Shown: in pieces, positions 1 through 8,116 of the stretch | Layout of the letters: each line of letters opens with the position of its first letter | Numbering within the stretch: the stretch's first letter is position 1 | DNA from: Variovorax sp. PAMC26660 | Lineage (GTDB): Bacteria > Pseudomonadota > Gammaproteobacteria > Burkholderiales > Burkholderiaceae_C | Reading direction: 5' to 3' | DNA: 64,000 nucleotides | Assembly (NCBI RefSeq): GCF_014302995.1 | Contig: NZ_CP060295.1 | Span: 7,324,699-7,388,698, forward strand | Translations under genes and position numbers: made by a program | The notes under the pieces: model-generated | Told to the model about the DNA's origin: nothing | What the model saw: only the letters and a program-made list of their open reading frames with translations | Database searches by the model: none

Positions 1-1
1 A

Positions 2-628
2 CGGCAAGACAGCACCACGCCGACGCCCTTCGGCCATGAGTTGATGGTCAAGCTGATTCATGGCGTCGCCTCGTGGTTGCTCGGGCGGCAGTTGCCGGTG
101 CAAGGCGTTGGCTTTGCCTTCCCTCGCCCCGCGAAGTTCGACGAATACGCGAAGCTGTTTCCGGGCCCGGTGCTGTTCGGCCAGGACGCCAGCTCGGTCA
201 GTTTTTCCGAGACGGTGCTGCGCCAGACTTTCCGGCGCACGCGTGGCGAGTTGCTCGACTTCGTTCGCCGGGCACCGGACGACTGGATCTTCGTGACCTT
301 CGACCACGACACGACGACATCGCAGGTGCGCGACTTCGTGGCCGCGCGTCTCGCGAGCGGCGCGTCGCTGGGCGAGGCTGCTGTGTCGCTGCACATGTCG
401 GAGCGCGCGCTGTCACGCAAGCTCGCCACGGAGGGCACGAGCTTTCGCGCGGTCAAGGAAGAGGTGCGGCGCGACCTCGCGATCCAGCGGCTGGTGAAGA
501 CGCGCGAGCCGATCGACCGGATCGCGGCTTCGGTCGGGTTCGACAACACGCCGGCTTTTCATCGTGCCTTTCGCACGTGGACGGGGAGCACGCCACGCGG
601 CTATCGGCGGCGGGCTTCGCCTGTCTGA
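2..628 (+). CDS. AraC family transcriptional regulator (5' end missing)
   Basis: This is the C-terminal part of an AraC/XylS-type activator. The reading frame is open to the window edge, so the true start lies outside; the first in-window ATG at 41 is internal. The last ~100 residues carry the double helix-turn-helix domain: a first HTH around MSERALSRKLATEGTSF and a second around IAASVGFDNTPAFHRAFRTW, followed by the usual TGSTPRGYRRR end. The part before it fits the arabinose-binding-like sensor domain of OruR/ArgR-type regulators. The effector and target cannot be read from the fragment. No neighbour on this side is visible, and the downstream 356 bp hold a repeat element. Confidence 0.85.
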   Translation, partial: RQDSTTPTPFGHELMVKLIHGVASWLLGRQLPVQGVGFAFPRPAKFDEYAKLFPGPVLFGQDASSVSFSETVLRQTFRRTRGELLDFVRRAPDDWIFVTFDHDTTTSQVRDFVAARLASGASLGEAAVSLHMSERALSRKLATEGTSFRAVKEEVRRDLAIQRLVKTREPIDRIAASVGFDNTPAFHRAFRTWTGSTPRGYRRRASPV

Positions 629-665
629 GGCATTCGTTCTTTGACGCTGCTTGGGAGCGGGTTCA

Positions 666-930
666 TTCGGGGCGAGTGCGAATGACACCGGGAGCTCCCC
701 TCCGCGAATGTCCCCCGCTTCGCTCCTCCTTTATTTCGCTGCGGGGAGCACCCGGCGTCATTCGCACAGGACGCGCTGCTGATGTACCGCCGATCAACCA
801 CATCTCTGTCCAGCGCTCGCGCCGATACGGGGCTCTTTTTCGCGAAATAAAGGAGGAGCGAAGCGGGGGACATTCGCGAAAAAGAGCACCGTGTCGGCGG
901 GAGCGACGCCCTGAACAGCAGCGCCCCAAA
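666..930 (+). repeat. Modular nested inverted-repeat element, copy 1
   Basis: This fills the gene-free stretch 629-984. It has two hairpin modules. Module A (676-767) has ~25-bp inverted arms beginning GTGCGAATGAC and ending GTCATTCGCAC. Module B (820-899) has different 25-bp arms containing GCTCTTTTTCGCG and its complement. Both modules enclose the same ~35-bp core (CGAATGTCCCCCGCTTCGCT onward to TTATTTCGC), in opposite orientations. The same A-B layout recurs at 15025-15286, and module A alone recurs inverted at 23341-23457. No transposase is present, so it looks like a non-autonomous or REP-like intergenic element. Short open frames inside it are not believed to be genes. Confidence 0.85.
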
Positions 931-984
931 ACACACAACAGCAAGACGAAGCGAAAAACAGCCACCTGTGCTGCAATTCGCCCC

Positions 985-2076
985 ATGGCTGACCCGACCC
1001 TAGACGACCTTCGCCGCTATGCGGTAGCGCGCACCCTCTTCAAGCCCACCACATTGCCGGGCGCAATCCGCCAACTCGGCTTCGTGCAAGCCGACCCGAT
1101 CCGGGCCCCGGCGCGCGCGCAAGACCTGACACTTCGCCACCGCGTGAAGGACTACCGCGCTGGCGATCTCGAAAACCGCTACACCCGGCTAGCCATCGAG
1201 GAAGACTGCCTCGTCAACTACGGCTTCCTGCCGCGTGAACATCTCGCGCTGATGCATCCACGCGAAGCCAAGCGCGCATGGGACGCCGACACGCGGCGCA
1301 AGGCAGCTGAAGTACTGGCCTATGTGCAGGAACACGGCCCGGTGCATCCGCGCCAGGTCGAACAGCATTTCGCTCACGGCAGCGTGAAGAACTACTGGGG
1401 CGGATCGAGCAACGCGACCACGCACCTGCTCGATGGCCTGCACTACCGGGGGATGCTGCGCGTGGTTCGGCGCGACAGCGGCACGCGCGTCTATGAGGCG
1501 GTGACGCACGAGCCCGCGGACGACAGCCCCGCCGGCCGTGCACAACGCGCCGCCGCGCTGATCGCGCTGGTGGTGCGCAAGTACGCGCCGCTGCCCGCAG
1601 CAAGCCTGACGTATCTCGTGCGCCTGCTGGGCTACGGCGCCCCGCATCTTTCGACGCAGACGCAGGCCGCCCTGCGCCTGGCCCGCGAAGAACTTGCCAG
1701 TTGCCGCATCGACGGCACGACCTGGTACTGGCCCGCCGACGAAAACCCCGCTTCGCGGCGCCACGCACCCGACGACGCGGTGCGCTTGCTCGCGCCCTTC
1801 GACCCGGTGGTGTGGGACCGCCGCCGCTTCGAGTTGCTGTGGGGTTGGACATACAAGTTCGAGGCCTACACGCCCGCGCCGAAGCGCCAGTTCGGCTACT
1901 ACGCGCTGCCGATGCTGTGGCACGACCGCGTGATCGGCTGGGCCAACGTGACGGCGCCCGAAGGCCGTCTGCAGCCGGCCTTCGGCTATGTCGACAAGAA
2001 GCCACGCGACGCGGCGTTTCGCGCGGCGCTCGACGACGAACTGCATCGCATGACGCAGTTCCTGGCCGGCCGCTGA
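985..2076 (+). CDS. Winged-helix DNA-binding protein, YcaQ/AlkX-like (HTH_42)
   Basis: A 363-residue protein of the HTH_42 family, whose characterised members (AlkZ and E. coli YcaQ) are DNA glycosylases that unhook interstrand crosslinks. The start is the ATG at 985; the frame is open upstream only through the repeat element. The motif GFVQADPIRAP near residue 32 holds a Q-x-D triplet in the place of the catalytic Q-x-Q/D signature. Tandem winged-helix segments follow (EHGPVHPRQVEQHF; YAPLPAASLTYLVRLLG), and the C-terminus has the family pattern LLAPFDPVVWDRRRFELLW. It stands alone, with no operon partner. Glycosylase activity is inferred from the family, not shown by the sequence. Confidence 0.8.
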   Translation: MADPTLDDLRRYAVARTLFKPTTLPGAIRQLGFVQADPIRAPARAQDLTLRHRVKDYRAGDLENRYTRLAIEEDCLVNYGFLPREHLALMHPREAKRAWDADTRRKAAEVLAYVQEHGPVHPRQVEQHFAHGSVKNYWGGSSNATTHLLDGLHYRGMLRVVRRDSGTRVYEAVTHEPADDSPAGRAQRAAALIALVVRKYAPLPAASLTYLVRLLGYGAPHLSTQTQAALRLAREELASCRIDGTTWYWPADENPASRRHAPDDAVRLLAPFDPVVWDRRRFELLWGWTYKFEAYTPAPKRQFGYYALPMLWHDRVIGWANVTAPEGRLQPAFGYVDKKPRDAAFRAALDDELHRMTQFLAGR

Positions 2077-2369
2077 TGCGACCGCTTCTCTCTATAATCG
2101 CGCCCCTCAGCCAGCCGCCCGACAAGGGCCCGCCAGCCGTCTTCGAAGGAACGAAGACGACAGCCGCACAGGACCGACGCCATGCCGTCGCGACCGGTGG
2201 CTGACCCTCCCCCGCGACGCCACAAGACCCACAACACCAGCCGTTTGCCCACCCCGGGCACGCGACCGGTCGCGCGCGTCGCACTCATCATTTGATTCGA
2301 GAAGCCATGGCACGCCGCGAGCGCGTGCCGCAGCCACTCCCCTATCGCAGGACACAGGAGAAGCTGCAC
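2077..2369 (+). promoter_or_regulatory. Leader region of the TonB receptor gene
   Basis: The 293-bp gap holds a perfect TATAAT hexamer at 2093-2098 with no good -35 at the right distance. It also holds a hairpin with 8-bp arms (CGTCTTCG/CGAAGACG) at 2138-2159, and the 14-bp perfect palindrome CGCGACCGGTCGCG at 2261-2274, whose half GTCGCGACCGGT also occurs near 2187-2198. No recognisable Fur box or cobalamin riboswitch was found. If TATAAT is the -10, the mRNA leader is about 265 nt. The palindrome is a possible operator. Confidence 0.35.
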
Positions 2370-4550
2370 ATGACATCCAGAAACCGCCAACAATTTCGCC
2401 TCTCGCACTGCCGCCGGGCCACGCTCGCAGCCACCGCACTGGCGCTGAGCGCCGCCGCACCGGCCTATGCCGAGGACAAGGACGAAACCGGCGAGCCGCG
2501 CAGGGCGCTGCCCACCGTCACCGTGTCGGGCGACTCGGGCGAAACCGCACACGGCCCCGTGACCGGCTTCGTCGCCAAGCGCGGCGGCAGCGCGACCAAG
2601 ACCGACACGCCGCTGATCGAAACGCCGCAGGCCATCTCGGTCGTCACCCGCGACCAGATGGAGGCGCAGGGCGTGCTCACGCTGCGCGAAACCACCAACT
2701 ACACGGCCGGCGTGGTGTCGAGCTACTTCGACAGCCGCGTCGATTCGTTCAAGGTGCGCGGCGGCGACGCGGTGCAATACCTCGATGGCCTGCAGCGCGG
2801 CTACGGCGTCTACAACACAACCAAAGCCGAGCCGTACACGCTGGAGCGCGTCGAGCTGCTGCGCGGCCCCTCGTCGGTGCTCTACGGCCAGGGCGGGGTT
2901 GGCGGCGTGCTCAACCTCGTCTCGAAGCGGCCGCAGGCCGAGACGCAGCGCGAGGTGCAACTGCAATGGGGCAACTACAACCGCAAGCAGATCGCGGCCG
3001 ATTTCACCGGCGCGCTCGATACCGAAGGCAAGTGGCTCTATCGCCTCGTGACCGTGGGGCGCGACAGCGGCACGCAGGTCGACCACGTGGCCGACGACCG
3101 CGTCGTGGTCGCGCCCTCGCTGACCTGGCGCCCGAGCGCGGACACCTCGCTCACGCTGCAGGCGCTCTACCAGAAGGACAAGAGCGGCTCGCTGATCGGC
3201 TTCTTTCCATGGCAAGGCACGCTGCAGCCTTCGCTCTACGGGCCGATCCCGACCTCGACCTTCACCGGCGAGCCGGGCTTCGACCGCTACGACTCGCGCA
3301 ACAGCTCGCTCGGCTACCTGTTCAGCCACCGCCTCAACGACACCTGGACCTTCCGGCAGAACCTGCGCGCGACCGAAAGCAAGGTGATCTACAACACGTC
3401 GTACACCAGCTTCACCGCCAATCGCCTCACCCGGCGGCCCGCGCGGCCGGTGTTCAACGCCGACCAGCGCACCATCGAACGCGACCTGAGCAGCGACATC
3501 AACGGCGGCAAGATGCTGCTGCTCGACAACCAGGCCGAAGCCCACTTCAAGACCGGCGAGGCAGAGCACACACTGCTGGTCGGGGCCGACTTCCAGCGCA
3601 ACACCACGTCCAAGCTGTCGGGCCGCGGGCGCGCCGGAGCGCTCGATGTCTACGCGCCGGTCTACGGCAACTACACGCCGCCGACCAGCTACACGCGCTC
3701 GCCCGAGGTGGTGCAAAAGCAGGTCGGCATCTACGCGCAGGACCAGGTCAAGTACGGCCGCTGGATCGGCCTGCTGGGCCTGCGCCATGACAAGGCGACC
3801 ACCAACACCGAAGGCCGGCCCACTGCAACGGCCGACGACAAGGCCACCACCAAGCGCGCGGGCCTGATCTACCTGGCCGACGGTGGCTGGGCGCCCTACC
3901 TGAGCTATGCCGAATCGTTCCTGCCGCTGGGTGGCGTCGACCTGAACAACACGCCCTTCAAGCCGCAACGCGGCAAGCAGTGGGAAGCCGGCATCAAGTG
4001 GGAGCCCGAAGGCCAGCGCACCTCGTTCATGGCCGCCGTGTACGACCTGCGCGACACCAACCGCAAGACCACCGACCCGACCAATCCGCTCAACAACGTG
4101 CAGCTTGGCGAAGTGCACGTGAAAGGCCTGGAGCTGGAATACAAGGGCAGCATCGCGCGCGACTGGGACTGGATCGCCTCGTACGCCTACACCGACGCAC
4201 GCGTATCGCGCAGCAACGGCTCGGACCTGGGCAAGCGCATCTCCGGCGTGCCCAAGCACACGGCCTCGGCCTGGGTGACACGCCGCTTCTCCATTGGCGG
4301 CGTGCCCGGCTTCTCGGTGGGTGGCGGCGTGCGCTACCTCGGTGAATCGTGGGACGGCATGGACGGCATCCGCACACCCTCGGCCACGCTGTTCGATGCG
4401 ATGGTCGCCTGGGACAACGGCCCTCTGCGCCTGTCGCTCAACATCGCCAACCTGACCGACAAGGTGCAGATCACGACCTGCCTGGCGCGCGGCGACTGCT
4501 TCTACGGCCAGCGCCGTACAGTGACGGCGAATGCGGCGTATCGCTTCTGA
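2370..4550 (+). CDS. TonB-dependent siderophore receptor
   Basis: An outer-membrane ligand-gated channel of 726 residues that would import a ferric siderophore using TonB energy. The ATG at 2370 is chosen because it has an AGGAG ribosome site 10 bp upstream and gives a clean signal peptide ending APAYA. An earlier in-frame TTG at 2292 would bury that signal. The plug domain begins near residue 60 (TPLIETPQAISVVTRDQM) and contains the typical VRGG and LLRGPSSVLYGQGG motifs. A 22-stranded barrel follows, ending in the C-terminal aromatic signature YRF. The type resembles FhuA/FpvA-like receptors; the siderophore is unknown. There is no visible FecI/FecR pair nearby, so any iron control would be at the long leader. 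Confidence 0.93.
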   Translation: MTSRNRQQFRLSHCRRATLAATALALSAAAPAYAEDKDETGEPRRALPTVTVSGDSGETAHGPVTGFVAKRGGSATKTDTPLIETPQAISVVTRDQMEAQGVLTLRETTNYTAGVVSSYFDSRVDSFKVRGGDAVQYLDGLQRGYGVYNTTKAEPYTLERVELLRGPSSVLYGQGGVGGVLNLVSKRPQAETQREVQLQWGNYNRKQIAADFTGALDTEGKWLYRLVTVGRDSGTQVDHVADDRVVVAPSLTWRPSADTSLTLQALYQKDKSGSLIGFFPWQGTLQPSLYGPIPTSTFTGEPGFDRYDSRNSSLGYLFSHRLNDTWTFRQNLRATESKVIYNTSYTSFTANRLTRRPARPVFNADQRTIERDLSSDINGGKMLLLDNQAEAHFKTGEAEHTLLVGADFQRNTTSKLSGRGRAGALDVYAPVYGNYTPPTSYTRSPEVVQKQVGIYAQDQVKYGRWIGLLGLRHDKATTNTEGRPTATADDKATTKRAGLIYLADGGWAPYLSYAESFLPLGGVDLNNTPFKPQRGKQWEAGIKWEPEGQRTSFMAAVYDLRDTNRKTTDPTNPLNNVQLGEVHVKGLELEYKGSIARDWDWIASYAYTDARVSRSNGSDLGKRISGVPKHTASAWVTRRFSIGGVPGFSVGGGVRYLGESWDGMDGIRTPSATLFDAMVAWDNGPLRLSLNIANLTDKVQITTCLARGDCFYGQRRTVTANAAYRF

Positions 4551-4653
4551 AGAAAATCCCCGCGCGGCCGAAGGTCTGGCGCGCCGGCGACATCTTGTGC
4601 GCGGGGGCTGCTCCTAGAATCGCGCCGTTGTCCGGTTCGCCGGACGGCAAGCG

Positions 4654-4808
4654 TTCTCAGGGCGGGGCGAAACTCCCCACCGGCGGTAATGGCAGCGAAA
4701 GCTGCACGAGCCCGCGAGCGCCTTTGGCTTGCTGCAACGCGCAAGCCGAAGGGTCAGCAGATTTCGGTGCAATTCCGAAGCCGACGGTCACAGTCCGGAT
4801 GAAAGAGA
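4654..4808 (+). promoter_or_regulatory. FMN riboswitch (RFN element)
   Basis: The conserved RFN blocks are present in order: TCAGGGCGGGG, CTCCCCACCGGCGGTAAT, AGCCCGCGAGC, CAGATTTCGGTGCAATTCCG, AGCCGACGGTCACAGTCCGG and ATGAAAGAGAG. A further stem forms just downstream between GAAAGAGAGCGCG (4801) and CGCGCTTCTTTC (ending about 4842), a likely expression platform. The element lies ~100 nt before the lumazine synthase start and should lower its expression when FMN is abundant. It explains most of the 361-bp gap after the receptor gene. Confidence 0.95.
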
Positions 4809-4911
4809 GCGCGAAATGCGGGTCGGCCCGCGCGCTTCTTTCACAGAGCGCGCGAGTTGCCCTGTGGTTTCGTGCGCCCTGATTCAGGAAACCTGCTTCA
4901 AGAGGCACACC

Positions 4912-5424
4912 ATGAGTCAGATCAACGACCTTCCCCTCTCCGCCATTGCCGCATCGGATTCGCCGCGCGGCCAGCGCATCGCTTTCGTCGAGGCGCAGTG
5001 GCATTCCGACATCGTCCACCAGGCACGCGATGCCTTCCTTGCCGAAATGGAACGGCTCGGCGTGGCGCGCGACCTCATCGACATCTTCGATGTGCCGGGC
5101 GCCTTCGAGATTCCGTTGCATGCCAAGCGACTGGCCAACTCGGGCAAGTACGCGGGCATCGTCGCGTGCGCGCTGGTGGTCGACGGCGGCATCTACCGCC
5201 ACGAGTTCGTCGCGAGCACTGTCGTCAGCACGCTGATGTCGCTGCAGCTGGAGACCGACGTGCCGATCTTCTCGGCCGTGCTCACGCCGCATCACTTCCA
5301 CGAGCATGTGGAGCATCGCAAGTACTTCCACCGCCATTTCGCGGTCAAGGGCACCGAAGTGGCCGAGGCCTGCTTCAACACGCTCGAAGGCCTGAAGAAA
5401 GTCGACGCGCTGCTGGCGGCGTGA
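4912..5424 (+). CDS. ribH: 6,7-dimethyl-8-ribityllumazine synthase, RibH2 type
   Basis: Condenses 5-amino-6-ribitylaminouracil with dihydroxybutanone phosphate in riboflavin synthesis. It has 170 residues, with its start at the ATG after the GAGGCACACC leader. Conserved family motifs are PGAFEIPLHAK, ALVVDGGIYRHEFVAS and VLTPHHFHEH. The opening FVEAQWHSDIVHQARDAF and the HHFHEH form match the type II (RibH2, decameric) enzymes of Brucella and Mesorhizobium rather than the icosahedral RibH1. It is a solo gene with its own FMN riboswitch and no other rib genes adjacent, so the general ribBA-ribH copy is expected elsewhere in the genome (inference). Confidence 0.93.
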   Translation: MSQINDLPLSAIAASDSPRGQRIAFVEAQWHSDIVHQARDAFLAEMERLGVARDLIDIFDVPGAFEIPLHAKRLANSGKYAGIVACALVVDGGIYRHEFVASTVVSTLMSLQLETDVPIFSAVLTPHHFHEHVEHRKYFHRHFAVKGTEVAEACFNTLEGLKKVDALLAA

Positions 5425-5456
5425 CAACAGGCGCAAGCCTGCAGTAATCTGGACGG

Positions 5457-6140
5457 ATGACTTCCTCATCCGCCGCCAGCGACCGCTACACCCTCTACGG
5501 CGCGCCCGGCTCGGGCGCCACGCCGATCCACGCCGCGCTGACGCTGATCGGCGCGCAGGTCGACACGGTCGACGTCGCCACATGGGAGAGCGAGTCCGAG
5601 CGCGAACGCATGGCCGGCGTCAACCCGATGCGGCAGGTGCCCGCGCTCGTGCTGCCTTCGGGCGAGGTCATGACAGAGAGCGCGGCCATCCTGATCTGGC
5701 TGGGCGATCGCTATCCGGAAGCCAGCCTCTGCCCCGCACCGGATGATCCGATGCGCGCGCGCTACCTGCGCTGGATGGTCTACCTGCCGGCCGCCATCTA
5801 TTCATTGCTCTGGGTGCGCGACGACCCGAAGCGACTCGTGCCCGACCCCACCGCGCAACCCGCGATGCTCGAGCGCACGGCAGAGCGCATCGCTCACTGC
5901 TGGCACTTGATGGACACGCAGATCGACGAGCCTGCGCCCTACCTTTTCGGCGAGAAACTGAGCATGCTCGACCTGTACGTGACCGTGATGTCGCGCTGGA
6001 CGCCGCAGCGCCGGCGCTTCTACCGCGTGGCGCCGCGCATGACCCCGGTGGTGCGGCGCGTGGATGCCGATCCGCGGCTGGCCGATTTCTGGGCCGCGCG
6101 CTTTCCCTTCACGACAGACCACAACGCCCAGACAAACTGA
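5457..6140 (+). CDS. Glutathione S-transferase family protein
   Basis: A 227-residue cytosolic GST-like protein. The N-terminal thioredoxin-fold half starts YTLYGAPGSGATPIHAALT and carries the cis-proline segment RQVPALVLPSG and the glutathione-contact motif MTESAAILIWLGDRYP. The C-terminal half is all-helical with FGEKLSMLDLYV, the usual N-capping motif of helix 6. The substrate cannot be predicted. It lies 32 bp after ribH and 26 bp before the arsC-like gene on the same strand, so the three may share a transcript. Confidence 0.88.
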   Translation: MTSSSAASDRYTLYGAPGSGATPIHAALTLIGAQVDTVDVATWESESERERMAGVNPMRQVPALVLPSGEVMTESAAILIWLGDRYPEASLCPAPDDPMRARYLRWMVYLPAAIYSLLWVRDDPKRLVPDPTAQPAMLERTAERIAHCWHLMDTQIDEPAPYLFGEKLSMLDLYVTVMSRWTPQRRRFYRVAPRMTPVVRRVDADPRLADFWAARFPFTTDHNAQTN

Positions 6141-6166
6141 CACCCGACCTTTTGAACATCGACACC

Positions 6167-6547
6167 ATGACCGCACGCACCCCGACCACCGCCTACCCGA
6201 TGACCATCTTCCACAAGCCCAACTGCAGCACCTCGCGCAATGTGCTGGGCCTCATCCGCGAAAGCGGCGTGGAACCCGAGATCGTGCTGTACCTGGAAAC
6301 GCCGCCCTCGAAGAAGAAGCTGCGCGAACTGGCGAAGGCCATGGGCATGGGCGCGCGCGACCTGCTGCGCACGAAGGAGACGCCTTATGAAGAACTGAGC
6401 CTGGCCGATCCGAAATGGACCGACGACCAGTTGTTCGACTTCATCGTCTCGCATCCGATCCTGCTGCAGCGGCCCATCGTGGTGTCGCCGCGCGGCACGC
6501 TGATGTGCCGGCCGTGGGAGCGGGTGCGCGAGATCCTGCCGGCCTGA
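6167..6547 (+). CDS. arsC: Arsenate reductase (glutaredoxin-type) ArsC family protein
   Basis: A 126-residue thioredoxin-fold reductase. The active-site loop HKPNCSTSRN places the catalytic Cys at residue 20 with the HX3CX3R pattern of glutaredoxin-coupled ArsC. The two further arginines that bind arsenate in E. coli ArsC align in RPIVVSPRGTLMCRP. The ATG at 6167 was chosen; a TTG 15 bp upstream and an ATG at 6200 are alternatives. No arsR, arsB or acr3 gene is nearby, so a true arsenic role is uncertain. Stand-alone family members are often annotated this way without proof of substrate. Confidence 0.85.
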   Translation: MTARTPTTAYPMTIFHKPNCSTSRNVLGLIRESGVEPEIVLYLETPPSKKKLRELAKAMGMGARDLLRTKETPYEELSLADPKWTDDQLFDFIVSHPILLQRPIVVSPRGTLMCRPWERVREILPA

Positions 6548-6550
6548 CAA

Positions 6551-7624
6551 CTAGGCCACAGCCTCCTGCGCGAGCCCCCACGCGACGTGCTCGCGCACGA
6601 GTTCGCTCGGGTGCGCGATGCGTGTGGCCAGTGCTTCCTGCGCACCGTCTTCGCCCGACCGCACCGCATTGCCCAACGCCACCGCAATATTGCGCAACCA
6701 GCGCTCATGCCCGATGCGCCGGATCGGACTGCCTTCGGTGCGGCGCAGAAAGTCCTCTTCGCTCCACGCGAACAGCTCGGCCAGCGTGCGGCCCGTGAGC
6801 CCTTCGCGCGCGTCGAAGTCGGGCAGCTCGCTCTTCTTGGCGAACTTATTCCAGGGGCAGATCAACTGGCAGTCGTCGCAGCCGTAGATGCGGTTGCCCA
6901 TCAGCGGCCGCAATTCCAGCGGTATCGGGCCGCCGTGCTCGATGGTCAGGTACGAGATGCAGCGCCGCGCGTCCAGCCGATGCGGCGCGATGATGGCCTG
7001 CGTCGGGCACACGTCGATGCAGGCGCTGCAACTGCCGCAGTGCGCGGTCACGGGCTCGCTCGGCGGCAGTTCCATGTCGACGTAGATCTCGCCCAGGAAG
7101 AACATCGAACCCGCGTTGCGGTCCAGCACCAGCGTGTGCTTGCCGCGCCAGCCCTGTCCGCTGCGCGAGGCCAGCTCGGCTTCGAGCACCGGGGCCGAGT
7201 CGGTGAAGGCGCGATGGCCGAAGGGCCCGACCTCTTCGGCGATGCGCTCGGCCAGCTTGGCGAGCCGGTTGCGCAGCACCTTGTGGTAGTCGCGGCCCCG
7301 CGCATAGACCGACACGATGGCCTCGCCGGGTCGCTCAAGGCGGTCGAACTCGATGGCCTGCCACTCGGGATCGGTGTCGCGTGGCAGGTAGTCCATGCGC
7401 GCGGTGATCACGCTCACCGTGCCTGGCACCAGCTCGGCCGGACGCGCGCGGCGGGTGCCGTGCGTTGCCATGTATTGCATCTCGCCATGGAACCCATGAG
7501 CCAGCCATTGCATCAGACCGTCCTCGGCGCTCGATAAATCGACGCCCGCGATTCCGATTTGGGAGAATCCGAGTTCCCGGGCCAATGCCTGAATACGAAC
7601 AACGAGTGGATGGCTGACGATCAC
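6551..7624 (-). CDS. queG: Epoxyqueuosine reductase
   Basis: Catalyses the last step of queuosine synthesis in tRNA, reducing epoxyqueuosine with cobalamin and two 4Fe-4S clusters. The 357-residue product has the ferredoxin-like cysteine set CGSCSACIDVCP followed by CDDCQLICPWNKF, and a C-terminal HEAT-like segment (SELVREHVAWGLAQEA). The GTG at 7624 is the only start that puts a normal-length N-terminus before LGFSQIGIAG; upstream codons in frame run antisense through tsaE. Its start region overlaps the divergent tsaE start by 15 bp, an arrangement with tsaE also seen in other betaproteobacteria. The stop lies 4 bp from the convergent arsC stop. Confidence 0.93.
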   Translation of the reverse strand: MIVSHPLVVRIQALARELGFSQIGIAGVDLSSAEDGLMQWLAHGFHGEMQYMATHGTRRARPAELVPGTVSVITARMDYLPRDTDPEWQAIEFDRLERPGEAIVSVYARGRDYHKVLRNRLAKLAERIAEEVGPFGHRAFTDSAPVLEAELASRSGQGWRGKHTLVLDRNAGSMFFLGEIYVDMELPPSEPVTAHCGSCSACIDVCPTQAIIAPHRLDARRCISYLTIEHGGPIPLELRPLMGNRIYGCDDCQLICPWNKFAKKSELPDFDAREGLTGRTLAELFAWSEEDFLRRTEGSPIRRIGHERWLRNIAVALGNAVRSGEDGAQEALATRIAHPSELVREHVAWGLAQEAVA

Positions 7625-8116
7625 TTGCCGATTGTAGAAACGCCCAAGGGCGCCCGCATGCTGCGCTGGCGCAGCGAAGCCGACACCGATGCTTTTGCGC
7701 GATCGCTCGCCGCCTCGCCTGCGTTGCGCGATGCCTTCATCGCGCTCGAAGGCGACCTGGGCGCCGGCAAGACCACTTTTGTACGACACCTGCTGCGCGC
7801 CCTCGGCATCGAGGGCCGCATCAAGAGCCCGACCTATGCCGTGGTCGAGCCGCACGAAGCGCCCGACGGGCTTGCGATCTTCCATTTCGACTTCTACCGT
7901 TTCGCCGATCCGCGCGAATGGGACGACGCGGGCTTTCGCGACATCTTCGCGGGCCCCGGCCTCAAGCTGGCCGAATGGCCAGAAAACGCCGCGGGCCGCA
8001 CACCACCTGCCGACCTAGCTATTAAAATAGAAGCAATGATTGACGACACACGCAGCGTGACCCTCCTCGCGAACACCCCTCGCGGCAGCGATCTGCTGGC
8101 GCGCATCGCCGCATGA
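7610..8116 (+). CDS. tsaE: tRNA t6A biosynthesis ATPase TsaE
   Basis: The P-loop ATPase partner of TsaB/TsaD in threonylcarbamoyladenosine synthesis at tRNA A37. It has 168 residues from the ATG at 7610. Walker A is LEGDLGAGKTTFVRHLL, with SPTYAVVEPH, FHFDFYRF and LAEWPENA following as in the family. The ATG at 7658 is a possible later start that would avoid the overlap with queG. The stop overlaps the amidase start by ATGA, so tsaE and amiC are translationally coupled, as is common in proteobacteria. Confidence 0.94.
   Translation: MADDHLPIVETPKGARMLRWRSEADTDAFARSLAASPALRDAFIALEGDLGAGKTTFVRHLLRALGIEGRIKSPTYAVVEPHEAPDGLAIFHFDFYRFADPREWDDAGFRDIFAGPGLKLAEWPENAAGRTPPADLAIKIEAMIDDTRSVTLLANTPRGSDLLARIAA

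Noticed and set aside
601..986. Short open frames with PGAPRSEIKEERSGGHSRR-like products in the repeat elements
   Set aside because: The same peptides come from every copy of the repeat in both orientations. They reflect the repeat sequence, not a gene.
2077..2369. A cobalamin riboswitch before the TonB receptor
   Set aside because: The conserved B12-box and core motifs are missing; only generic hairpins are present.
1986..4259. A 757-codon minus-strand open frame
   Set aside because: It is antisense to the TonB receptor and to the end of the YcaQ-like gene, with no recognisable domain.
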